Part shown: piece after piece, positions 25,015 to 37,370 of the stretch | Position numbering within the stretch: position 1 is the first letter of the stretch | Layout of the letters: each line of letters begins with the position of its first letter | From: Clitoria ternatea | Lineage: Eukaryota > Streptophyta > Magnoliopsida > Fabales > Fabaceae | DNA length: 64,000 nt | Assembly (NCBI GenBank): GCA_037962975.1 | Contig: CM075675.1 | Span: 32,056,501 to 32,120,500 of the forward strand | Reading direction: 5' to 3' | Translations under genes and position numbers: made by a program | Notes under the pieces: generated by a model | Database searches by the model: none | Seen by the model: only the letters and a program-made list of their open reading frames with translations | Told to the model about the DNA's origin: nothing

Positions 25015-26994
25015 TCAGAGTTCAAAATCATAATCTTTGATAAATTCCATCCACCTACGTTGTCGCATATTCAACTCCTTCTGGTCGAATAGGTACTTCA
25101 AGCTCTTATGATCACTGAAGATTTCAAAGTATGTACCATACAAGTAGTGTCTCCAGATTTTCAAGGCAAACACAACTGCAGCTAATTCCAAGTCATGTGT
25201 GGGATAATTAACTTCATGCGTTCTTAGCTGTCTTGAAGCATAAGCAACAACCTTTCTTTCTTGCATTAGGACACATCCTAGTCCTTGTCTTGACGCATCA
25301 CAATACACTTCATATGGCTTGGCAGGATCTGGAAAAATCAAGACAGGTGCACTAGTGAGTCGTTGGCGTAACTCCGTAAAACTGCTTTCACATTTGTCTG
25401 TCCATTCAAACGGTTGATCTTTACGGGTCAGCCTAGTTAAAGGTGCTACAATTCGAGAGAAATTCTCGATGAATTGACGGTAATATCCAGCCAGTCCAAG
25501 GAAACTGCGGATTTCCGTCACATTCTTGGGTTGTTCCCAATTTAGTACAGCTTCTACCTTTGTAGGATCCACAGCAATTCCTTCCTTAGAGATGACATGT
25601 CCTAAGAATTTCACTTCTGTCAACCAGAATTCACATTTTGAAAACTTGGCGTATAATTGCCTTGCACGCAAAGTGTTTAGAACAATTCGGAGATGCTCCT
25701 CGTGTTCCTCATGACTCTTGGAGTAGACGAGAATATCGTCAATGAATACAACCACGAATTTGTCCAAGTATTCATGGAAGATTCGATTCATGTATCCCAT
25801 AAAGACTGCAGGTGCATTTTTAACTCCAAAGGGCATAACAAGATACTCATAGTGCCCATATCGTGTTCTGAATGCCGTTTTTGGTACATCGTCTTTCTTT
25901 ACCCTGATTTGATGATAGCCTGATCGCAGATCGATCTTCGAGAAGATAGTGGCTCCTCGTAATTGGTCCATCAAATCATCAATTCTTGGGAGAGGGTATC
26001 GGTTCTTGATCGTAGCTTTATTCAACTGCCGATAGTCAACGCACAGCCGCATACTGCCATCCTTCTTTTTAACTTGAAGAACTGGTGCTCCCCAAGGTGA
26101 GACACTGGGTCTAATCATTCCTTTCTCTAGAAGTTCTTCTAATTGTTCTTTGAGCTCACTGAGTTCCTTGGGTGACATCCGGTAAGGAGCAATAGAGATT
26201 GGTCCCACGCCTAGTATAATATCAATGCTGAATTCGACTTCTCGCTCTGGAGGTAGCTCTCGTATGTCCTCAGGGAATACTTCTGGAAATTCTTGAATAA
26301 CAGGAATCTGTTCAAGTTGAGAAGTGGCCTTACTTTCAGTTTCAGTAAGGATCATATATAGTTGGACTTCTTTTAAGATTACCTTTTCTGAGCTAACAAG
26401 GCAAGAATCAGTGACTTGATCACATTCAGATGTAATAGACCCGTGAGAGATGTATCTATTATGACAGTCAATCAGAATATGGTTGGCAGCAAGCCAATTC
26501 ATCCCTAGAACAATGTCTAGATCAATCAAAGGTAAACATATCAGATCTACTTGATAAGCTTTCCCTTCGATGTTGAGAGGACATTCTAGACATATGCAAG
26601 TAGAGTAAATGGGTTTATTGGCGGCAGTTGTGACAATCATTTGATAGGGCAGAGAGGTTGTAGGAAGCTTTAAATGTTTTACACAATTCTCAAATATGAA
26701 AGAATGAGTGGCTCCAGAATCATATAACACATTTAATAGAGTACTTCCTATAAAGCATGTACCTTGCACAAGATCGTTCTCTTGTGATACCTCTGCACCA
26801 TTCATGGTAAAAACTCTGGCATTTCCCCCCGGCCTTCTGGTTGAGTTGTTTCCGGGCCTTCCAGGATTATTGTTGTGTCTGAAGTTGTTGTTGCGGGGAA
26901 CATTCTGCATTCTCGGGGCATTAATTGCAGGGGTATTTATAGCAGGTCCCCTATTCCCTTGGCCTGTTGGTCGCACTACCTGCCTTTGAGTCAT
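25015..26994 (-). pseudogene. Protease, reverse transcriptase and RNase H of the chromovirus pol
   Basis: A 659-codon open segment. Retropepsin-type protease with DSGA at residues 92-95 (NVLYDSGATHSFI), cleaving the polyprotein. Reverse transcriptase from about residue 240 to 470, with PPEREVEFSIDIILG, CVDYRQLNKATIKNRYPLP, PFGVKNAPAVF and the catalytic FIDD at 417-420. RNase H from about 560, with D566, E603 (DLELAA) and D628 (FSDHKSL). All these active-site residues look intact. The segment is bounded by a TAG upstream (end of the gag segment) and a TGA at 25015-25017 just before YHPGKANVVADALSRK. Both are in frame with gag and integrase, so one original gag-pol frame has simply gained stops. 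Confidence 0.97.
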
Positions 26995-27891
26995 CTATTG
27001 CTGGTTGTTAGTATTTTTGAACCAACAATCAACATCACGATGTCCAGTCCGTCCACAAATTGTGCAGGTCCTACAATTTACGGCCCTATGTGGTCCCCCA
27101 CAGATATTGCATTTCAAGATCATATTGTTCCCTTGATCCCTTGAAGGAATTCGGTTGGCTGAGTAAGGTGGTCGGGAATATGGTCGATCTCCTCGAAAAT
27201 CCCTTCTTTGTTGTTGGTCTGGCATTCGTCGCTCGGGGCCATGACCGGACATTCCAGGTCGTCGAAGATTAGAGGTATTTTCAAAGATGCGGCATCTGTC
27301 AACCAAAGTAGTGAATTGTGTAATTTGTTGACAACATATGACTTGGCGAATTTCTTGCCGTAATCCTGCTTCAAACTTCACGCACCTTGACGCTTCTCCC
27401 ATGTGGGTGTAGTAGGGACAACATTTTGCCAGCTCATCAAACTTAGCAGCGTACTCCCCAACAGTCATATTGCCTTATTTCAGATTAAAGAATTCCTGCT
27501 CCTTCTGCCTCCTTATGTCTTCGGGGAAGTAATTGGCGAGGAACTCTGTCCTGAAACATCCCCAAGTGAGGGTGCATCCATCAGCTGTTAATCTGATTCT
27601 GGCATGAGTCCACCAGTGCTCTGCTTTCGTGACCAGCATAAAGATGGCAAAAGTTACTCTGTCCTCGTCAGAGCATCGCATAGCAGCAAAAATCTTTTCA
27701 AGGTGCTCAATCCATAGTTGTGCTCCCTCTGGATCAAAGCCTCCTTTGAATTGAGTAGGATTATTCCTTTGGAAGTCAGCTAATCCTTGGTTTTGCCTAG
27801 TAGAAGATTGAGGTAACTCTTGGCGTTCTATTACCTCCACAATTCTGGTAAGAAGATCCTCCATCACATGATCGTTATTTCGGCGTGCCAT
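26995..27891 (-). pseudogene. gag of the chromovirus
   Basis: ATG at 27891 starts MARRNNDHVMEDLL, followed by the retrotransposon gag core (AEHWWTHARIRL; WGCFRTEFLANYFPEDIRRQKEQEFFNL). A TAA at 27475-27477 replaces the Gln expected in LRQGNMTV. The frame continues at 27474-26995 with the capsid end and two zinc knuckles, CNICGGPHRAVNC and CTICGRTGHRDVDC (the second a canonical CX2CX4HX4C). It then stops at TAG 26995-26997, after which pol continues in the same frame. Gag packages the element RNA into cytoplasmic particles. The start fits because it lies 168 bases after the primer site with no earlier in-frame candidate. Confidence 0.95.
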
Positions 27892-28058
27892 TAGGAATTT
27901 TGCTGAAAGAATTTCAACAAAAAGATTTAGGATATATGTTATGTGGAGTATTCCACATAGGAGATTTTAGTCTTAGGAGGGTTATGGACTATTCAATATT
28001 TCTATCAGAGTACGTGGAAACCTAATGGTCCACTCCACAAGCTTAATGAATCGACTAT

Positions 28059-28070
28059 GCTCTGATACCA
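28059..28070 (-). other. Primer binding site, tRNA-Met (initiator) type
   Basis: The minus strand reads TGGTATCAGAGC, complementary to the 3' end of plant initiator tRNA-Met, four bases (AAGG) after the 5' LTR end. It primes minus-strand DNA synthesis. Confidence 0.95.
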
Positions 28071-28074
28071 CCTT

Positions 28075-31000
28075 TGTAATACCCTCGGTTAGATAAGACA
28101 AATCCTTCTGTAGGTTCATCCTATTTAACTGAGAGTATTAACAGTTTTAAGAAAAAATGAATATTTTTTTTAAAATAAATACGTGGCAGATCAGTGGAAG
28201 CAATAATGTATATATCACATAGTCATTCACAAACTGTAAGTAATTGTACTCTTAACAGAATGGGGCACGCAGGCACCCTTAAATATTATACAGTCATCCG
28301 GTGTCTGATTATTAATAATAAATATTCTATCTTTAATGATTGTTCTCAATGGGTTCAGCGTATTGCTGATCTTCACACTCGGGTTCTTGAGTTTCTAATT
28401 CCTCTGAAAAATGGTCAACAGTAAGGGTGAGTATAACCCAAGACCCTGATTGGTTAATCCGGTGCGGACATAATCCAGTTAACATACAATATCACATAAA
28501 TCATACATTTAGCATATTCACATTTATAACAATCAAGCATATTGTCATGAAATAAATCGTACATTTAACATATTCACAATTATAACAATCAAATATGCTG
28601 TAATGAAATGCATGAGTTTGGATTTATTATGATTTATCTTTGGTTAAGTCTCATGATGCATGTGGGCCTAATAAATCGTTTCATCTTCTTCTCATTCTTT
28701 GGAATATCACCATTCCAATCATCTAGAGCGATTAGGGTCCGCCCAAGTTCCATATGGTACAAATGAACTCATTGGTTCTCATCATTGATTTAAATATTTT
28801 TGGAACTTGGATCCCTACGATCATAGCCATACCCCGTCATTTAGTCGAAGTACACTAGAATTTCCTCGTCTCACCCGGCTATCAGGCGTGACTCTGATGC
28901 CATTGGGTTGTCATTCTAGTTGTACTCCCAAGATTCTTCTACTGAGATCGAACGTGAGTGATCTCCACTGTACCAAGTGTATGCTCTAGAGGTTTTTCTT
29001 CTTCAAAAATATTTTCATGATGCGAAATGCATTTATTTTATCAATTGATTCCTTGAGTATCTTATGTATTTCCAGTCTCATCATATCATTCCCAAGTTCT
29101 TTGGATTTCATCAATTAATTAAACATTGTAAATATATATATTATATCTTGGTTAATATTATATTTTTCATAAAGAGTAAAATAATATATTCTTTATGTAA
29201 TTACGTATAATTAAGATGTTAACAAGGTTTATAACAATAAAACTAATAATAATAATAACAATATTAAGATTAATAATAATTAGGATAATAATAATAATAG
29301 AATAAGGATAATAATAATAATTATAACTTCTCATTAATTTAAAAAGTATTAAAAAGTAGTTTCTAAATGAAAATCCAAGCGAAAACCATTAAAAATAGAG
29401 TTTTCCGAGTGAAACAGGGGCAAATCCGAGTGAAATATGTATAATTCCGAGTGGAACCATACTGGGCAGGGTTCTCCAAACGATCTGGCTAAAAATCCGA
29501 GTGAAATGACACTGGAAAGCTGTTTTCTGACTGAAATAAGTTTGGGTCCGAGTGAAAATGAATTGGAAAGCGGTTTTCCGACTGAAACAACTTGAATCCG
29601 AGTGAAATAAAGCTGAGCAGAGTTTTCTAAATGAATTTAATATATTTTTCGAGTGAAACAGAAACTAAAAATGATTTTCTTAATTAAATAACTTAAATTC
29701 TGAGTGAAATAAATTTCTGAGTGAATTAAAACATGAATCCGTGTGAAGTTAGTAGGAAAATGGTTCCCTGAGTAGCATTGTTTGCAAATCCGAGTGAAAA
29801 TGAGCCTCTAAACAAAGTAAAATATAATTCCGAGTGGTATTCAGTCAAAAAGGAGTTTTTTGTGTGAAGTCTATATGTGTTCCGAGTGGAATCAGCATGA
29901 AAAAGGTTCCTGAGTAAAAATAAGATAAGTTCCGAGTGAAACATGAGTTTACTGAGTAAAATTGCCCTTGGAAGGATACTGTCCAAATGGAAACATGTTG
30001 GAAAAGCTTTAAGGTTACTTCTTCCGAGTGAAACTACTGAAAAGGTTCTGAGTGAAGGATAATTATGTTTTCTGAGTGAAATAATTTAAGAAAGAGATTT
30101 CTGAGTGGATTAACTATAACTCCGAGTAAAAATGATTGAAAAGGAGTCTTTCAAGTGATAGAGAGGTTCTGTCATGAAATATACTGCTTTACATAGTGAA
30201 ATCATGTAAAAACCGATTGTATTTACTTAAAACTGATTGGATTTGTACAAAACTGATTGAATTTAAATAAGACCGATTGAATTATATATAAAACCGACTG
30301 AATTTGCATTAGAACCGAGCTATTTGTCCTTCATTTCAATATAGTTCATGTTCTTCTCACAATTCATACAAGGTATACTATTTACCAACAATTATATATA
30401 TAAAACAGTAACAATTAAGCATATAATTCACCCATCACTGAATCTGCCCTGGAAAGGTGAGGAACAAGTTCCTTAACCCTTTCCTTCACTCGGTTTTCCC
30501 ACAGAGCACCCAAGAATATACCCCCCTTACCTTAATGAAGTTCCTGGAGGAGAAGAAGAGTCCCTTTCACTGTCTTGCACCAGTTCCGAGTGAAACGGAA
30601 GGGAAAGGAGAGAGAAAGAAGCTTGCTGGGAAAGAAAATGATGAAGGGTGTTTGTGTCGTGTGTGTGGGTTCTTTAGGGTCCTGGCACTGGTTTAAATAG
30701 GGAAAGGGTGAGTGGAATGGGGGACAGCTTTTCTGAGTGGCTGTTAGTGGAGTGATAATGGAGGGTCAGTGGGAATTAATTAAGAGATATGCTGAGTCAG
30801 TGCTCATTTCTGGCTCCCCACTATCTTTAATGCGCATAATTGAATTTAAATAATCATTAAAAGACAAAATTGAAGTCAATACGCACTACTGACAATGAAT
30901 ACCGAGTGAAAATTCCACTCGGTTAACCATTATACCGACTGGAATTCCTACTTCCGAGTCAACAATTGCAAGGCTCACTTGAGCGTGGCTTGCTCGCTTG

Positions 31001-31750
31001 AGCGAAGCTTCAATTCTTCATTCGGAATTCCTTTGAAACCGACTTAGGCACTCGGTTTCTCACTCGGTAATACCTTTCCAGACTGAGTCCTCTCTTCCTC
31101 AGAATCTTTACTCGGAAATCCGAGTCTTCATTCACTTAATTCACTCGGTTTAGGCCATCTTCTTCAATTATATTTCCAATTAAGGTTTATTTCAACCTTT
31201 AGCTCTCGGAACAAGGCATACACGTATGAGTCTCACTCGGTTTTGGTCCAGTAGAGTATATCTCACTCGGAATTGGCTCCCTCCATCATTTTCCACTCGG
31301 TTTCCTGAGCAAAACCATTCGAAAACCTTCCCAATTGTTTCCCCAACACACTTCCAGTCGGAAGGAAGCATCAAATCAACATAAACATGAGTATTTAAGC
31401 TTTCTTTCACTCGGAATACTTCAATCAGAGTAGTCTCCTTCAGAAAAGGAAGCATTTGACTCGGAACCGAGCCTTTCTAGGGTGTTTTGAGTCGGATTTT
31501 TCTCCTTCACTCGGAATTTCTGATCATTCACTCGGAATTCTTCTCTGTTACTCGGAACAGAGCCCTTTTCACTCAGTTTTTGCATAATTTCACTAATGGT
31601 CCATATAAATTCTATTATTATGTGCAAAAATGACATTTTTGAGGTACTATAGACCATCAACAGGGTATATATTGACTTATTCTTGCTTACAAACTCTCCA
31701 TAATTAAAATTTACAAGGATAAAATTGTTTCTAAAAACAGGGATGTTACA
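28075..31750 (-). repeat. 5' LTR of the chromovirus
   Basis: Counterpart of 19702-23378 with the same internal landmarks, including the TATA-like complement of 30692-30699. Motif arrays lie at about 29400-30170 and 30895-31590. It is the LTR next to the primer site, so it would drive transcription leftward. Confidence 0.95.
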
Positions 31751-33834
31751 CTCCCAACCCTACGCTCTCCGTTGAGCAATTGGTGAAGCAGAAGGTTGAG
31801 TTGAGGGTGGCTGTTGTGAAGGCTGAGTATCAGGAAGAGATTACGAAGCTACAGCAAGAGATGGCCCAATTCAAGAAGGAGATGAAGGCCTCACTCAGTC
31901 ATCACCAGGAGCCTACTGCACCAGCTGCCGACCTACAGGTTGGATTCCCTATAGTATTTAACTATTCATTGTTTATAATTTGTTTCTTTCATTGCTGAAT
32001 AACTTCTGCTTGATGTGTAAATATGTAGGTATGGAAGGTTAGCACTAAGGGCTCGTGCACTACAGCTGACCCTGACGATGATGGGGTTGAGCCTGCGGAT
32101 ACCCATCAATGTGACTTATTCATTGATGGGTCGTAGGAGCTAGTTGCCACTGGCATGGTCTATAACTTAAGCCCTGTGGTTCACCATCAGTCATTACCTG
32201 ATGATATGTCCAGGGTCTCTATTGTGCTCGTCCAAGAGGAGGATGTTGTTGTGCCAGTGGCAACCCCAGAGGTGAAGACCATCGGTCAGGCGGTGGGACA
32301 CTTTCTTATGTGGCCCAACAGACTTCTGTTGGTTGCTCCTACATAGGTATAAACCTGAAACACTAACTAATTTTGTTATATTATCAATTATGGTACAAAC
32401 TGTGATGGTTTTAATTGTTCAACAGGAAGCAGGACCGACATTGAAGAAGCCAGACCCCATCGACAATCCGATCCAGATGTTATGACAGGTCGGGGCTGAG
32501 CTAGGAGAGGACGCTCTTTAGGTCCCATGGCAGCCACTGGTGTTCGGTCGTCCAAGTTCACAACCAGTTTACATCACAGGGAGTAACTTGTGTGAGATTA
32601 TGATGGGGTCGACGATGCTAAACATATCCATCATTCAGCTATGAGAGCTGTAAGTATATCATTTTATGTGCAATTATTTCATTATACAAGTTATTTGTTG
32701 CTAACCATGTCTAAACTTGTTTAGGTTTCTGTATAAAATCTGTGTGGACTTGGGTTTTAATTAAACTTATGGTTTCTTAGAGCCCTCTTTCATATAGAGG
32801 AAAGGGAACAACAAGGAGGACACCCAGCATACATCCAGAATTGGATGTATGAATCTAGGAAGACGGTATACCTGGCCCCCTATCATAAAGGGTAAGATTC
32901 TATTCCATAATTATTGTCCATTAATTTTTGCATTTTGAAGTCTCACTTATCACTAGTAACTACAGCGCTCATTGGACCATAGGACCTTAGGACCAGAGTA
33001 GACGCGTAAATTAAACCCTAAAAAAATAAGTACATTATACTATGTTCATGTCTACTCATGTTACAAATTTGATTACATCATTTTTGTTGTTATACGATTC
33101 TAACTTATCTTGTGTTTTATTTTGACGTAGGGCGGTGGTTAGATACAGTCAACTACATGAAAGTAAGTCCACCAAAAGAAAACTTGTGTGGGTGCACCCA
33201 AATGTAAATCAATCGAATTCATTCAAATCTTTATTATATTTTGAAACTTGAATTCACTTATTCTATATTTTATTTCCATTGTAGTCTTATAGGCAGAAGG
33301 GTAGCTTTGAGTGTAGCTATTACATCATGAACATCATGCTGACATCGTCCAAGAACATTTAGTAAATGGATGGACAGATGTAAGTCTCGCTTGCCTAGTT
33401 TTCTACCAATTTGATCAAATTCATGTAATAAATACAACTTTTGTTATAATTGTTTTGTGTATTGTTTGTAGTATTTTCAGGACCGGTCATACTTCCCTAG
33501 GACACATGTAGATAATGTTAGAAAGCAATGGGCCGCATACTTCATTGAAGTAAGGAAAGGACTTAGATAGATATAGGATTTTTATTCTCTTATATATATA
33601 TATATCTACTGTAGGATTTAGGGTTTAGATTTTATTAGGTTACATTCATCTTCAATTGTATATAGTTTCATTTTCTAGTTTGTTAATTGATAGCAAATTA
33701 ATGTTATATACATACCATTCTTTTCATATATTGGTGCTAGATATGCTGGGATATGTTGTATATTGTGCTGGCTGTCTGATTGCAAGTTTGGGAAACAATA
33801 AAACAGAAGCCATATTTTAAAAAAAACTACATAT

Positions 33835-34192
33835 TTAATCATGGTTATTGCAATAACCGTGGTTATAGAATGTCCTTAATCACGGTTGTTACCATAACCA
33901 TGACTATAATGGGCATTAAATTATACGTTGATGATCACATGTAATCACGGTTGAGCTGACAACCATGATTAAATAGAGTCTTATTTAATCATGGTTACTA
34001 TCAATAACCGTGATTAAATTTGGTCCTATTTAATCACGGTTACTAGAAACCGTGATTAAAGAGTTCTATAACCATGGTTGTCAACCGTGATTAAATGCCA
34101 TTGTCTATTATCACGGCTGGAACAACCACGGTTCATGAACCGTGATTAAAAGCCCTTTTTAACCGTGATTAAATCCCTTTTCTGCACTAGTG
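33835..34192 (+). repeat. CACTA-2 3' subterminal repeats
   Basis: About ten copies of AATCACGGTT or AACCGTGATT in alternating orientation, many as back-to-back pairs (for example ATTGCAATAACCGTGG near 33848), ending in the terminal CACTAGTG complement. It shares the core with the 5' subterminal region. Confidence 0.85.
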
Positions 34193-34440
34193 TTTCCTTT
34201 TCCTCTCTTCCAATTATCATGTACTCTATTCTCTCTCACTTTATTCTCTCTCACTTTAATTGTGGTTATGGCGGTATGATTAAAATAATTTTTGGAATTG
34301 AGATATTTATACAACATAACATATGTAATCAAATGGTGAAATTACCAGCGTAAACAAATTAAAAGAAAATGTAATTTCCCTTTTCCTTTCTCTCAATTGT
34401 TGTGTACTCTATTCTCTCTCACTTTACTCTCTTTTATCCA
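34193..34440 (+). repeat. Tandem duplication carrying the CACTA-2 insertion site
   Basis: 10180-10299 plus 34193-34253 forms copy 1 and about 34254-34435 copy 2 of a roughly 180-base unit. It contains GGTATGA...AATAATTTTTGGAATTG, AAATGGTGAAATTAC, TTTCCCTTTTCC and GTACTCTATTCTCTCTCAC. Copy 2 is uninterrupted and shows the pre-insertion sequence. Confidence 0.85.
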
Positions 34441-36406
34441 ATGGTTAATAGGGTTTTGTGAACCAAAAGGTAAAAGCAAAAGTTGGTACATGGACCATTG
34501 GGAAATACCTAATTTTTATCACATTTCTCCCTCTATCCTTCTTATTTTTGGTGATGTCTTCTTCTCCCCCTCCAATCACTTTTATTTCACTTCTTCTTCT
34601 CCTTCTCTTAGCCAAAATCAAAATGCACATCTTTCATAGCCATTTTGACTCAAAATCAAGTGGATTTCCTGGATTTGTGAGGCGAGGAAGGAACTTTAGA
34701 GCAAGTTCTAATTGGTTGCATCTTCTTTTTCCTCATTTTCATTTTTAGCTTGGAGCTTGGAGTCTAGGTAAGACTCATTGTCGTTTATGGCTTTTATTTG
34801 GTATTTTGATGTCGTTAGAGCTTAATAATGAAGGTTTAGGTGTTAGTATGACAAGAGATGCATCTGAAACAATGGAACTTTAGGTTAGGAGACTTGTGGT
34901 TTTTCATGGTGGCTATGTGTTATACGAATTTTTGGCATGAAAGATACTTAAAATGATGCAAGAAAATGATTAGAATTGTTGTTTAGGTGTTTGGTGGAAA
35001 CCTTAAATTTTAGAATTTAGGGCTTTTGGCAAAATTAGTGAAATTAAGGATTTATTTGCCATGGGAACGATTTAAGCGTGTGAAATGAGTTTTGATTGGT
35101 TTGGTATTAAGTTATTAGTGTTGGAAACTTAAGGAATCAAGGAAGGTGTTGGAGTCTTAAGTTATTAAATTGATAGAAGTTATATTTTGGTGGTGTTGGC
35201 ATTAATAAATTGGTACAATGTGTTTTGAGACCTTGGAAACCCATTATGGATGATGGGTAAGATATTTGGTGTATTAGTATTTTGAGTTATTGGTGTTTGC
35301 GGTCATTATATTATAGAAAAATTTGATTAATGGGAAGGACTTCTCGAAACCTAATAAGAGAAAGAATTAATGTTTATAACATATATTAAACATGTTAAGA
35401 GTCTTAAGTGTGAAATTGATTATGTTTAAATGTGTGTTACTGTAGGATCAATTTTGAACGATAAGGCGGGACCATCAAATCGCTCAGACTACTTCTCTTG
35501 AGGTATGAGAGAAGTTTATATTCTAAATGCATGAGTTAAATAGTTGATGATTGTTGTATGTAATGTTTCTCATGTTTCCTTGCTATTGTTATGTTGACTT
35601 CGTGTAATGTCAGATATGGTGATGGTGTTTGCTTGGAAAATATGTGATATGCATTTAGAATATTAGTTGTGTACTTTGGTGGGGATTAATGATTGTTTGA
35701 AAATTTAGGCAAATATGTGCCTTATGTTGTTACAAAGATGTGTATGTTCACAACTAGTAATGAATGATGATAATTGATAAGATTGGTATGGATGTTGATG
35801 ATTGCAATACCCTTGAATGTTGATGAAAATTATTAATGCCATTGTAATTGATGTTAATGTGAGCTTGAGATGTGTGTGTGAAATTGTGTTATTAAATGAG
35901 ATTGTGAATGCCACACTTAACCTTGAAACAATGACAATAATTACTGAAATTAAAATCACTAATAATTGGGTGGTGATGTTGATAAGAATGATGACGGATG
36001 ATCGATAAATGGCATGGCAAGATGCATAGTGTGAGATTGCACATGTTTGGCATCTGCATTGCATCCATGACATATCTACTAGCTACCGGTATGGAATGTT
36101 AGGGGTTCCTCCGGTTGGCCTAGAGGGAGGGCGGCTCTATGCACAAGCATTTGCGTAACCTAGTGATTCAGTGGTAGAATCATAAAGTTGTCCATGCTTA
36201 ATCACGGGGGATTATGTGTGGTTGACCTGGTAGGGGTGGCTCTTTGAGGAATAGGTTTCCCCAGTGGTCCTGTTGGATCACATCTTCCATGACAAGGTTC
36301 ATGGTTGACCCATAAGATCATTATGTTGTTTACCACTGTCATGGTGAAAATGAGCAGTGTTGCATGATGGGCAATACGGTTTGGTACCAGCAAAAATTGA
36401 GATTTG

Positions 36407-36407
<1 letters not shown>

Positions 36408-36444
<37 letters not shown>

Positions 36445-36446
36445 AC
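36408..36446 (+). repeat. (TA)n(TG)n microsatellite
   Basis: TA dinucleotides pass directly into a run of TG dinucleotides. Confidence 0.95.
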
Positions 36447-37370
36447 ACATTTTACTACCGTAGTAGGGGCATGGTTGTATATCTATGCTTGAAATGATGA
36501 TTTATATTCCCACAGTCGGATCCATAATGCATTGATTGAGTAAAATTGTTGAATATGATTCCTTGTGCATATGAATTAGCTCAAGAGCATTTGCATATAA
36601 TCCAGTGATATGCCGAATGAGATTGAGATATTGAGGTGACTAATGGTGATGGTGGAAATAGGGAGATGAAACCCAAAAATTGATAAGTAAAAGAAACATT
36701 TATTATGAAGACTATGTAAATTGGTGATAATACTTATGATAGCCCAATATATTGAAGGGAAATATGTTGTGTATTTGTTTATGGTTGCTATTAATGGTAA
36801 TTGATAAATATGTTATATGCCTATGTTGATGCATCGATGATGGCTAGTTGATAATTGATGTATGTGGTGTAAAGAATACATGCTTTTTATATGCATATAC
36901 ACATGATCACAACGTATTCAAATTCGTCATTTTGAATGTACAACTCACTCTTCATGTTGTCTCTTTAGTATTATGATGTAGGACTTGCATAGGGTGAAAT
37001 GCAATCCTTTTTGGAAACCTATATTTTGGTGTGGAAAGTAAATCAGTTGTAAAGGAATGCCTTGGCCAGCTAATGTTTTAAAAAATTTAGACAATGTATG
37101 TATTTTGATGCCAATGATGTTGATATTGATGTGGTGGCAATGGCCTAAGTATTTGAATACTAGAACCTTTATTCTTTTGAGTATACTATGTATACATTGG
37201 CAAATTCTTTTGTAAATGGCCATGTTGATATTGTAAAATATGATTTTGATAGCCATTGTGATGTTATTAATGTTTATGTTAATGGAAAACTCATGAGTTG
37301 ATGAGACATTAAGTTGATGGGTTGTGACTCAATGTTGATGCGTGGTTCAGACATGGGTGGTAATGTGTTA

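Larger units (their letters stand above)
19702..31750 (-). mobile_element. Ty3/gypsy chromovirus (Tekay/Del-like), complete but decayed, TSD CTCCC
   Basis: Two LTRs of about 3.68 kb (19702-23378, 28075-31750) flank a 4.7-kb internal region read on the minus strand: gag, protease, reverse transcriptase, RNase H, integrase, chromodomain-like tail. This order is Ty3/gypsy. Perfect target duplication CTCCC (19697-19701 and 31751-31755). Primer site and polypurine tract are in place. The LTRs are nearly identical by eye, roughly 98%, with mostly transition differences, so insertion was fairly recent. The coding region has five in-frame stops. The lineage (Tekay/Del) is inferred from very long LTRs, tRNA-Met primer and tail type, not from a tree. 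It sits in the second gene of CACTA-2. Confidence 0.95.
18427..33570 (+). pseudogene. Second CACTA gene (Ptta/En/Spm-type protein with Ulp1-like end), interrupted
   Basis: Multi-exon gene reading through CACTA-2, split by the retrotransposon at 19702-31750. Exon-like pieces: 18427-18700 (stops at 18511 and after VDVYW), with DRPHAVKFSSYLGVVART; 18781-18880 (DTLRRKILSIIADRW); 18968-19077 (FINQETWDAFIAAKQTDQWM); 19160-19240 (RAKAQCIRKKNDC); SPSPPTRHEKWKRARVRKSG near 19300-19380; 19475-19605 (QGSFVAHSRKDILTTAI). After the insertion come a coiled-coil stretch at 31756-31939 (VEQLVKQKVELR), a DUF8039-like part at about 32030-32345 (VKTIGQAVGHFLMWP), and a C48/Ulp1-like end: AYIQNWMYES (about 32830), AHWT (32968) and RQKGSFECSYYIM (about 33292). 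It ends at TAG 33568-33570. The stop codons show it is dead. Confidence 0.8.
10300..34192 (+). mobile_element. CACTA (En/Spm) transposon CACTA-2, with nested insertions
   Basis: Seen: the left end CACTAGTGCAAAAA at 10300 and the right end, which on the minus strand reads CACTAGTGCAGAAAAGGG from 34192, form terminal inverted repeats. Flanks are TTC (10297-10299) and TTT (34193-34195), a 3-bp target duplication with one change. Joining the flanks restores a sequence matching the neighbouring tandem copy at about 34258-34400, which fixes both ends independently. After removing two nested LTR insertions and their duplications the element is about 9.5 kb. It carries both usual genes, TNP2-like and a second multi-exon gene, both with stops, so it is not autonomous now. 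Confidence 0.9.

Noticed and set aside
28059..28070. Possible tRNA gene fragments at the primer sites
   Set aside because: Only 12-19 bases complementary to tRNA 3' ends, each next to an LTR; no cloverleaf around them.
34397..34748. Overlapping open frames of 80-96 codons as a small gene
   Set aside because: Low-complexity Leu/Ser/Phe-rich translations of a CT-rich LTR leader; no family resemblance.
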